A stretch of 64,000 bases of DNA from Parasponia andersonii (taxonomy: Eukaryota; Streptophyta; Magnoliopsida; Rosales; Cannabaceae), in NCBI GenBank assembly GCA_002914805.1, contig JXTB01000195.1, positions 292,821 to 356,820 of the forward strand, read 5' to 3'. The notes beneath the pieces are model-generated. The model was not told where the DNA came from, ran no database searches, and saw only the letters and a list, made by a program, of their open reading frames with translations. Shown here in pieces: positions 54,472-64,000 of this stretch (position 1 is the stretch's first letter; each line of letters opens with the position of its first letter). The position numbers were made by a program, and so were the translations under genes.

Positions 54472-57400
54472 TCAACAGTCAGCCCAGGTTTGCGAGGTAG
54501 CCTCCGCGAACCCGAAAACTTGTTGGGGCCTTAGTAGCGAGTTGTGATCTCGCTGATCGTACGGGCCCACGAACTCCACGCCCCCGGCGTACGTTAGCAT
54601 ATCCTTAACGTTTACGCTAACGTTAACAGCGCCATTCCCCAAATTACTATGGCCGTGGTCACCACGACCAATAGTATTATTATTACTACTATTGCCGTCA
54701 GCGGTCAAACCCAGAAAGTCCCTGGTCAACCGGTCGGTCTTCCGCCACGTGGCAAGGTCTCCGGGCGTCAACCCGGTTCGGCCAAGGAGAAACTGATCGT
54801 TATTCATCACGTGACGACCCACTGGTCTCCCGAAAGCGGTCACGTGACCCACCGACTGAGTGTACTGACCCTGGTGGTGTGCCGGCCCAGTCGCCACCGC
54901 CCCGACGGTGGCAGCCTTTTGGAGCAGCGCGGTGGCTGAAAGGTGCGGTGACGTGGCGGCACTATGTGAGCTGACGTGGAGGGCTTGGAAGGGCGAGGCT
55001 ATCAAACCCTTCCGGGGTTCTGCCTCGGCCCGCGGCTGCGGCGGCGGGGGGTCTTGGAAGATCAACGGCGGCGGTGGAGCCGGGGCGGCGAAGTGGTGGG
55101 CTTCGGGCTTGATCATGTGGAGGAGGGGTGGTGGTTGATGATGGTGGTGGTGGTGGTGGGTGGTGCTAGGGTTAGGGTTGTGGTGAGATGGTGGTGGTGG
55201 TGGAGGTGGAGGTGGGTCCCAGATGTGAATGGGAGGAGGTGGGTTTGCGAAGTTGTGGTGGTGGTGTACTGTAGAAAAGGGGAAGAGAGGTTGGATGGAA
55301 ACAGCTGGGTTTGCGCCTGCTGCGGAGAGTCTTGCGCTTTCTTCGGCTAAGGCATCACAGAATGCTCTATGGGTTATGAAGCTATCCTTCCTGTAAATAT
55401 GAAAAAAGCACATAATTAACTTTATAACTGCATACATATAATATATATATATATATATATAAAATAACATTTTCCTCTTTTAGTATGTACTGCGCGCATG
55501 CAGGGCGGGAAATATAGCTCTTCTATATATATATTTATAGTTACCTTCGAGTTCAATGGAGTAATAGAAAGAAGGTGTAGAAAGAGAGAATATATGTAAT
55601 GGATAATAAGATAGTTAAAACCAATAAGATATACATATATGTTTTTTTCTCTGAATTTGTGTATGATCGCTTGGATCAGGTAAAAGTACTTAAAGGGGTC
55701 GTCAATATGCCAAGTACTCCTGCATGTGGGATTTTTGCATGGAGTAAGAGGCACATAACATAAGCTTACAAAAAGTACGGGAAAATTGTGTGAGATTTAA
55801 GAGTCATTGAGAGAGAGAGAGAGGAATGGTCGTCATCATGAGCGATCAAGATATTGACGAGAGTGTATACATATATGTATGCATGCAAAGTTGGGACGGA
55901 TAATAATGTCAAAGAATTGGCAATTTTGGTAAACTGAATGAAACATTAATGTTAAAGACTTAATAACAGCAGTACTGATGAGAAAGTGGGAACTGGTGCT
56001 TGGAGCAAGGCTATGCGGTGAGCAAAAGTAATATCTACATATATATGCAAAAGCCAGCGTATATATCTAAAAATGGAGAAGGAAATGTTAAAGTAGCTCT
56101 CCATATCAGATTTTTTTTTTTCAGATTTATCAGTTTTCATAATGATGAAAATTCAGAGTTTCTGTGCACTCTGCACGTAAATAATGACATTCTTCTACAT
56201 TTCTTATATTTAAAAAAATATAAAATAATAAAAATTTCGTCACGGGTTTTCTCAACCATGAAACCCCAAAAGTAATTAGCCCTTCTTTAACTTTTTCTTG
56301 GACAACCATATCTCCATCATTGTTTTTGAGACTTCATTATAGATCCTTTCAAAGTACTAACTAAAAGAAATTAGAAAGAAAAACTTTTTTTAAAAAATAA
56401 TCCTTCACTCTATAGTTCCCAACAAATCAAAATTGTTAATCATCAATTAAAAGTAATGAAGAACTAATTATACTGTGAAATATGCGTGTTTATGTACGAA
56501 TGGTAATGAATATTTATATTGAATCCTACAAGAGTAGAGTTGGTACGCAACATTTTAAAATTGAACAAAAGCCTAGTTGCTTTTCTCGTTATCTTTTTAA
56601 AATTCTTTATTTAAAACATGAAAATGGGTGCAGGGTTGTTCAGATTATATCCAGATATTGTTCAGATTATATCCAGATATATAGCTTTCAGTTTCTCTTG
56701 CAATGTTCGCAGTAGTGACAGACACTTGCATTAGTGGTGTCTGTTTTAGCGCAACCAGATATATGTATATAAGAATATGTCGATATAATATATATATATA
56801 TATTCCATGCAAAACTTACCACTCTTGTGTAAGAACAAAAATAAAGTAATTAACCAATTAAAATCACTGGAAAAACAAGAAAACCAAACAAAGATCCTCG
56901 TAAATACACTACAAGACTATTCCCATTTTTGACAATATATCCTTAATTAGAGAGTTAGACCAATTTTAATTTTATGTTCCAAATTTAAGAGATGAGGAAA
57001 TATTTGGAAAAGAAAGAGAGGGCATGAAATTGAATTGAATTGAATTTTGTTATTATTAATTAATTATGTACCTGGAGAAAAGGGTTCCACAGTCACATCT
57101 ATATTCCTTGGTACCACAGGTTTTAGAGTGAGCCTTCCAATCAGATTGAACAGCATAGATCTTAGAGCATTTTTCACACTTCCACTTCTTCTCCCCATGT
57201 TTCCTACAGTAGTGTTTCTTTATACCCGTTAGATCTCCAAGAGCCCTTGAAGGGTTGTGATGAACACACGTGGGCTCAGGGCAAACATAGGCTCTCTTCT
57301 TGATCTCTTTGCTGTTCCTTTGCTTAAGCTTCCATGGAAGGTTATGACCTCTTCTGTGTAGCTGAAGGTTTTGGTCTCTCTGAAACCCTTTGTTGCAGAT

Positions 57401-57800
57401 CTCACACACAAATCTATTTGTGGCTAGAAGAGTCTTTGGAGATAATGCAATCACTTCGGCATCTGGGTCTATATATAGTAGGTACCATATAAGAAAAAGT
57501 TAAATACACATACACACACAATATAAGAGAGAACAAAATTAAAGATGTATATAAAAGTAGTGAAGTGGTTTGAGTACCTGGGTTACCAGGGAGGCTTCTT
57601 TTCTTCTTGATTTTCTGAGGCTGCTGATCATGAGGATCATTAATATTGCTATGATTATTATGATCAGAAAAGGTTGAAACTTGAACTGGATTATTATTAT
57701 GAATAAATATTCCACCAAAATCATGGACTCTATTACCAGAAGAAACACTAGCTTCCTCAGACAAATTAGAAGTTGAATTGGACATGGCTGCTGAAAACAT
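54472..57800 (-). CDS. IDD12: INDETERMINATE DOMAIN (IDD) C2H2 zinc-finger transcription factor, IDD11/IDD12-like
   Basis: A nuclear DNA-binding factor of the plant IDD family. Related members pair with DELLA, SHR or SCR GRAS proteins. Exons: 57800-57578, 57468-57072, 55390-54472; GT-AG introns; 1539 nt, 512 aa. The ID domain has four fingers: C96/C99/H112/H116; C137/C142/H160/H165; C172/C175/H188/C192 (C2HC); C199/C201/H214/C218 (C2HC). A basic KIKKKRS stretch before finger 1 is a likely nuclear signal. Two family motifs are present, SATALLQKAA (358-367) and LTRDFLGL (428-435), plus a DMLTYAGGVEF tail. Residues ~243-325 are rich in His and Pro (runs of seven H and nine P). Intron 2 splits finger 4 after the CDC, as in other IDD genes. 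Assignment to IDD12 rests on the N-terminal SNLSEEASVSSG-type phrase, RKDSFITHRAFC, and linkage to a SPI-like gene as in Arabidopsis. IDD11 is the main alternative. Confidence 0.93.
56636..56679. repeat. 22 bp perfect tandem duplication in IDD intron 2
   Basis: ttgttcagattatatccaga(ta) occurs twice in succession, 56636-56657 and 56658-56679, inside the 1.7 kb second intron. Confidence 0.95.
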
Positions 57801-58187
57801 TGCCTTTGGAAGAAAACTCCAACAGAGAAAAACAAAACAAATTAAACGAAAAGAAACCCTCCTGAGTAGTATAGCAAGTACTGCTCTGATATCTCTTTGT
57901 TTGTTGTATAAGATATATCTTGTTTTCTCTCACAGCTTTCAGCCTTTCCTTCAAGTACTATAACCCTACTTTTTTGCACCTCTCAGAGAAAAAATAAACA
58001 TCAAGGGAAGACACAAATAATCGGAGCTTAATATTTTGGACTACTTATCAACCAAACAGAGCCTTATGTATATGTGTGCGCATATATATATATATATGTA
58101 TATATGTAGAAGATCATCATCAGGTGGCAGAGACACATGATATGGCTATAGAGTCACAGAAAGGCATCGCTTATTGGATGGTAAAAG

Positions 58188-58226
<39 letters not shown>

Positions 58227-60471
58227 TTCAATACAAATGAAATCTCGTGAAGAGATGATGATGATGATGGGTTATTCTCCAAAGTCGCTATCTAGGCCAT
58301 GGATTGCTAGTCTGAACAACTCTCTGCAACAATACTATATACAGATCATCATGCATATATCTCTTTCCAATCTCTCTCTCTGTCTTTCTCTCTTTCCTAT
58401 AAAACTCGTTTCAAATACCTCTCAACCATGCAATCCAACATGGAAAACATAGATAGTAGGGTTTATTTATTTTTTTTCTTTCTTGGATTTTCTCAGCTCA
58501 ACTGGATTACTCTTCACTACACTACCCAATAACCCTCTCCTTTTATCTATTTATGTGCACATATGGATATATATAGAGAGAGAGAGATGAGAGAAAAAAA
58601 AAATGATATAGTACAGGGTCATCATGATTACAGTGGCGGACCAAGCAAGATAGAGAGGTTGGAAAATACTTTTAAGAAAGAAAAAAATTAAAAGTTTAAG
58701 AATTCTGTAGAGAGAGATAGAGAGATGGATGAGGAAGCCAGCCCAAGCAAAGACGAGGAAGAATCCAAAACCCAACTTGATATTTCAGCAAGTTTGTTTT
58801 CTTTTTATTATGACTATTATTATTTGGTTATATTTACTTTTATTTTCAAGTCTGACGTTGGCACTTTGTGTCTTTTCCTTTGCTCCTGTAATAAAACACC
58901 CAAACTCTAAAGGCCTTTGATTTGAATGGAATGATATATTAAAAGGGGGTACTATAGGGCTACCAATACAATATATAATGGCTTAGGAGATTGAGAAGCT
59001 TAAAAAGCTTGTTGGGTGTGGTAAAAGGCACAGAGATGTAGAGATAGACCTACATACCTTATTATAATTCTCAACCTTTTTCCTAAAATCCCACTATACA
59101 TATGTATACATGATTGATCTCTTGATTGACTCAAACCTCATAGTGTACTGTAAACATTATAATAACTAAAATAATTATGTTAACAGGATTTATTTTTGTA
59201 CTTTACTTCTACCATTGTTCCATTTTTTTTTCTCGGGAACCTTCCAAATCTATCTTTTTCCTTTTTTCATTTACATGCAAAAGATATATGTGGAGTTATA
59301 TATTTGCTGATCAAATATAATTAGATCATGTTATATTCTCATTGTTATCTTATTTTATTTGTTTCGATATGCCAATAAAAGTTGTCATCGTTTCTTATAT
59401 TCGACTAAAACTTTAATTATATGTGCTAAAATTTTTTTGGTCATATGCAAATTGCCCTCTCTTTTTAAGTTTTCTTTTTGAGTATTACGCTAGGGTACTA
59501 ATTTTTATAAAAAATGTATACCAAATAATGTGGCATTATATATATTCAATTACAGTTTTTATTTCAAACTGTGATCATACTATTTAAGATTGCATGTTTG
59601 AAAATGATGCCACGTCATTTAGTTCAAGTGTTAGCATTATTATTTTCTGTTAATTGTCACTTGGGTTTGTGACAATAGCCAGTGGAATTCAAAAATTGAG
59701 TTTTGTTTGCCGTCACTATTCTATAGTTATAGGATATTTTCCCCTCCTTTTGATCTCTCTTTCTCATGTTATTATATATAATATTCTCTTACATCCTAGT
59801 GCACAGTGAAAGTGCTCAAGAAAACCCCACCCAACGGGGAACTTGGGAAGACCTCTTGATTCTTTTTTCCTTTTTCTTAACTTTATTTATTCGAAACCCA
59901 AAACGAAAGCCATAGAGGAAATTGTCCATTTTGTCCTCCTTACTTACCCAAAATTAGTAAGACTTTCTGAAACATTTACGGTTAAAATTGTCTTTGGGAG
60001 TAAATTTGAGATATTCCCTTCCCTTTTGAGAGCCTCGTGACCTAAACAAAATGGGCAGCAACCATGGAGAACCAGTCCATAAGGTCATAGGCGTGTAAGG
60101 AAATAGGACCCATCTGCCTTCACATAACTTTGGTGGGCTACATATATGCTTATATAATCATATATCTAAATTCTAACAATGAATGCTCTACATGAAATCC
60201 TTTTGGGAATCCTATGTGGGTTCTCTTTTCATCTAATCTTTTGAATATGCATTATATGCAGGGCTTTTTTTTGAGTGAGATTCATTTATTATCTTACTTT
60301 CTTTTGGGATAAGATGAGATTTATAAATGCTTCAAAATTGGTTTCACCTTTTTGCAAACAGAATCAAAGTACGTACACTATTCACCCCAAGATCAACACA
60401 AGTTTCAGTAGATATGATAAAGGTGGATTAGTAATGGAGGGTCAGGAGATAGATATATATATATATATATA
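57801..60471. other. IDD 5' flank and intergenic DNA, no further gene seen
   Basis: The ~160 bp before the IDD start has no upstream ATG near it and is probably leader. A (TA)n run lies at 58191-58221, and further TA and GA runs follow. No coding region is supported up to the MITE at 60472. Confidence 0.6.
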
Positions 60472-60708
60472 GGCTACCAATCTAGTGGTAATATTTTTTT
60501 ACATATGTATAGGGAAATTTGGTCAATGAAAATTTAGTATGCAAATTTTTTATTATAAAAAGTAAGAGTGAGAAAGAACATTAATGATACACGTCTTTTT
60601 ATGTACTTCATTATAGTTACTAGATCACCGTTAAATAATGATCCAACGGCTAAAAAAAAAAAACCTACCCATAGATAAAGAAAAAAAATACCTTTTGGAT
60701 CGACAATC
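60472..60708 (+). mobile_element. MITE copy D, inserted in (TA)n
   Basis: A 237 bp member of the family at 8497, with left end ggctaccaatctagtggta and right end ...ccttttggatcgacaatc. It is preceded by a long TA run (60453-60471) and followed by atatatat. The hairpin arms have decayed (agatcaccgtt / aatgatccaacggc), so this is an older copy. Confidence 0.85.
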
Positions 60709-61015
60709 ATATATATGTATATTATTCTTCGACACGTTTCTCACAGTGCAATTCATCTATATATGTATATTGACTTTTCACTATAAGATTTCTTATTTAA
60801 TGCACAAGTTATTACTCGAATTGAAAATTTTATGATTAAAAAATGTCACTGTGTTGTAACTAAAAATTCTAAATATGTAATTTAATGTAACTAAATTGGA
60901 TTTTATTGTAAATGATGAAATTGGTTCTGACAAGTGAATTGATGACAATTTGTGACTTTACAATACAATTTTAGTCATAAGAAATGTTTCGTGAACGATT
61001 GTACAGTTATATATA

Positions 61016-61195
61016 GGTTCTCAATTAGAAGGTATTATTTTTAGTTACTTAGATCATAATATAAATGATTATTGTAATTTAAGTAATTAAAAAAATAAAA
61101 TTAATTTTATTATAGAAAAATATACATAACAAATTTTAATTGGACAAAATAATACCTATAGATAGATAAAAAAAATACCCATTAAATTAGTACCC
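61016..61195 (+). mobile_element. Divergent, shortened relative of the (TA)n MITE
   Basis: About 180 bp between TA-rich flanks. The left end ggttctcaattagaaggta and right end aaaatacccattaaattagtaccc follow the same terminal plan as the full copies, but the central hairpin is not present. Confidence 0.5.
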
Positions 61196-61744
61196 ATATA
61201 TATATAAATACTAATGTATATCTTTCATAGATAGAGTATTCAAAAAGAATTTCATAGCCAGAATATAAGTCAAGATTATAGTAGAGAAGCTAGCAACAAG
61301 TTGACTCGTTTCTACTTTGATCATAAAAACTAAGAGATAAAATTGATAATAAGAAAGGGTTAGACGAGATCTTTTTAACTTGATCCTGTTTATTAGTTTT
61401 TCTTAAGTTTAATTAAGTTATATAGTAATTGAAAGCATTTTTTTTGGGGTGAAAATTGAGTAATAATTATTCTTGATAACAACAGTGCTATATTTCCAAT
61501 CCTTCTGTCACCAATAGTAATTATGTAGAGGCCCGACCCGGAGTACTTAACATACCTTATCCTAGCTGCGTCGCTTGAAAAGATGAAAAGAGATATAACA
61601 AAAAAATCATTTTTGTTGTAGAACCACAAAAGTCCATTTTGTCTATCATTTACGACCGATGAGCACCTATTATTGGGATGAGGAATGAGCTAGCACCAAT
61701 TATACAAATGAGTGGTTTAATTACTTATAGATTGAGCAGTTTAA

Positions 61745-61805
<61 letters not shown>

Positions 61806-62062
61806 ATGAATCGTGACCATTTAATTGCATGGGACCTCAATATGCTAGTTATCTTATGAGGCATATGATCACTTTCATGACAATTCCATTTAAGAGAAGT
61901 AAAATGTTGGAATTGAGAGATCAAAATCTAGTTCAGGAAGTACTAATATCAACGCCAAGAAAAAGCAGTCACTAAAGAGCCCGCCATGTGTGAAAGATAT
62001 GATTGTGCATTCGATAAATCTTTGGTTATATTACTCTTTTACTCTACTTGTTGAGTTAATCC
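61196..62062. other. Intergenic DNA, no gene seen
   Basis: No supported coding region. It contains the long (CT)n run listed separately. Confidence 0.65.
61750..61801. repeat. (CT)n microsatellite, about 52 bp
   Basis: An uninterrupted CT dinucleotide run. Confidence 0.97.
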
Positions 62063-62327
62063 GCAAGAAAAAATGACAGAACTAATTTCAGCCAAAATTA
62101 TTTTGTGTATTTTTTTTTAAATAATATTTTTAGGAGTGTTAAGGTTTTTTTCACCATAGATCAAATGTTTTTCGACTGTAAAAAAAAATATTATTTAAAA
62201 CTTTATTATGATCAGAAAGTTCTCGATAATAAGTTAGGACGTCACTGAAGCTCTTAAAATATTATTTTTTAAAAAATACACAAAAATATTATTTTTGCCA
62301 AAGTTAGTCCTACTCTGTCCTTTTCTC
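62063..62327. mobile_element. MITE-like foldback element with ~75 bp inverted arms
   Basis: The left arm (gacagaactaatttcagcc, then attattttgtgta) pairs with the reversed right arm (gacagagtaggactaacttt, then aatatttttgtgta), together about 75 bp. The 7 bp sequence ttaatcc lies on both sides (62056-62062 and 62328-62334) and would be the target duplication. No coding capacity. Confidence 0.6.
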
Positions 62328-62492
62328 TTAATCCACCCTAAGAGTGGAGGATGTACACCAAACCCAGGCCTCCGACCGTGCCCGTTTGACACCTATTTGG
62401 CAAAGTTGATAAATCACATGGGCTTTAAATTTTTAACTTTTATCATTATTTCATGGCATTGAATAGCGCATGAAGCTAATGATAGCCATATA

Positions 62493-62523
<31 letters not shown>

Positions 62524-64000
62524 TATCTGAGTAGTACAGTAATTTTTTACTTGTGTGCAAGTGATCCTTCTTTTAGATTTGATTTTGCTTATTATAGCTC
62601 TGTTCTGCATGCACAGAGAGAGAGAGGTATCATATTCACGAATGGGAAAAAGAAAACCCCATGCGGGCCATACCTTGTTCACGGGTTCTTCTATTACCAG
62701 ATTCGCTCATGCAAAATATTTTTTGCCTACTGGGGCACCACAAAAGGCTTGTGTATACATTCAAGTACCTCTTTTCATCAAACAACGTAATCTCCCCTGA
62801 TTTTCCAATAATAATATCATCATTTTTCCCTAATCAGTAATATATATCACTTCCAATTATCGCAGATATATATATATATATATATATACTTGTATGTGTA
62901 TATGCAAATGTAAACATTATTAGTAGACACTTTCATCTGTCCGATAGTTAATCAGAAATGTGATCAAGATACTGTGTGTGTGTGTGTTTATATATATATA
63001 TATATATATACACAATGAAATAAGTTTCTAAACAGCTCCTAACATTAGATATGGCCAACTTTCTAAATAATCTCGAACCGTTATATATACCTCTACCTAT
63101 CTATTATATTCAAATTAAACCTTACAAATCCTTTAGTTCATTGGCGTAAGAAAGATCAAAGATGAAATTAGTTTTAGGAGTCAAATATAGTGCTCGGGCT
63201 TTGGCTTTCTACTTTGGCTTGTTTGTTTTCACTTTTAGTTAAAAGTTTATAACAGTATATATTTGTTATTCTTCTTTTTTTTTTTTTGTTTTTTTTTGGC
63301 CATTTTCGATTATTTTCCATAATCTGTTGTTAAATTTGTCTCGTTGGGATTAAAACTTGTCTAGTAGTTAGAGTTATAAAATTTGTTCAATTGAGTTTTA
63401 CAACTTAGTATAGCTAGGACTGCTAATGTCTGAGTTTTTATGGTTGGTGTTGGCTGAAACCTGTCAAGTTTTTTTTGTTTTTTTTTTGAATGAAAGGAAG
63501 TTACGTTTTAATAAGAACATATTTTTCGAGATAAAACTGCCAATTTTATAAAAATATAAATCAGCTGCTAAATCACTAAACCTACTTAGACAGTCCCACG
63601 AGAGACTAGCATAAACTATGAAAGTAATATATGCCAGTAAGATGAATTTTAAAAATCTCTGGCGAGTGAAAACTTTCCATGAACTTCGTGCTCACATTCC
63701 TAGATCGAGATATGCAAGTGTGGATTGCTGGTCTGACCTGTCTTGTTTTCGATGGGCCCATGGTGGGCCATGAGCTGACATGGCCTTATCTATCATCTCC
63801 ATGGCCAACCTACTTATAACAAGTTATTAGCCCACCCGTCCTACGGGCCTACTGTACTATGGGTTTGCCTATAGCCGACCATCGATGATTGATTATTATT
63901 TATTATTATTATTTTACTTTAAAAACTGTTAAAACTATTTTTATAACAAAAATATATATAGATATATATATATATATATTAAAATATATAAGCGGACTAT
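62328..64000. other. Intergenic DNA to the window end, no gene seen
   Basis: It contains (TA)n runs near 62503-62523, 62871-62889 and 62988-63010 (the last preceded by TG repeats). The stretch 63650-63890 is less AT-rich than its surroundings, with gggcccatggtgggcc-type short palindromes. It may be a transposon fragment, but no family could be named. Confidence 0.6.

Noticed and set aside
54649-55350. Long plus-strand open frames opposite the IDD third exon
   Set aside because: They are the antisense shadow of the GC-rich His/Pro region (runs of V, W and G), with no family resemblance.
61750-61801. CT and TA runs as CRISPR-like or regulatory arrays
   Set aside because: Simple microsatellites without spacers. 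A CRISPR array is not expected in plant nuclear DNA and none was seen.
62470-62800. Overlapping 81-106 codon open frames
   Set aside because: They begin in TA repeats, have low-complexity starts and show no recognisable domain or splice-supported extension.

Overview
This is a 64 kb piece of a plant nuclear genome, almost certainly a eudicot and possibly a woody rosid, although the sequence does not fix the species. The evidence is long AT-rich intergenic DNA, spliced genes with GT-AG introns, plant-only gene families (INDETERMINATE DOMAIN zinc fingers, a SPIRRIG-type BEACH protein), and a Tat-lineage Ty3/Gypsy element. The assembly is draft: isolated Ns at 35192 and 52520, and a six-N run at 53762-53767.

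Layout. 1-6509: a degraded Ty3/Gypsy (Tat) retrotransposon on the minus strand, entered from inside, so only the LTR at its right side is present. 7934-10361: a solo LTR of another family with a small MITE nested in it. 11064-29142 (-): a complete 19-exon SPIRRIG/BCHA gene whose hand-spliced exons sum to 10,821 nt, giving 3606 aa. 29143-29990: its 5' leader and promoter, with two uORFs and a cluster of ACGT motifs. 30.0-42.4 kb: a gene-free stretch with MITEs, a tiny solo LTR, a MULE-like TIR element, foldback elements and tiny poly(A)-tailed insertions. 42745-49309 (+): a complete 15-exon JmjC oxygenase gene, JMJ31-like, 543 aa. 49.3-54.4 kb: intergenic. 54472-57800 (-): a complete 3-exon IDD zinc-finger transcription factor, IDD11/IDD12-like, 512 aa. 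57.8-64.0 kb: intergenic with more MITEs and microsatellites.

The three host genes do not form a pathway. SPI acts in endosomal trafficking and mRNP/P-body regulation during cell morphogenesis. JMJ31 is a predicted Fe(II)/2-oxoglutarate oxygenase. IDD proteins are nuclear transcription factors that commonly work with DELLA and GRAS partners. From memory, the SPI-like gene BCHA2 (At4g02660) and IDD12 (At4g02670) are neighbours in Arabidopsis, so the SPI-IDD linkage here looks like conserved microsynteny with JMJ31 between them.

The most unusual material is in the repeats. A ~240 bp MITE family sits repeatedly inside (TA)n microsatellites, and its central palindrome appears in opposite orientations in two copies, with the stem base pair preserved. 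A second set consists of tiny insertions: a few bases plus a short poly(A), flanked by 9-17 bp target duplications. These look like extreme 5'-truncated retroposition events.
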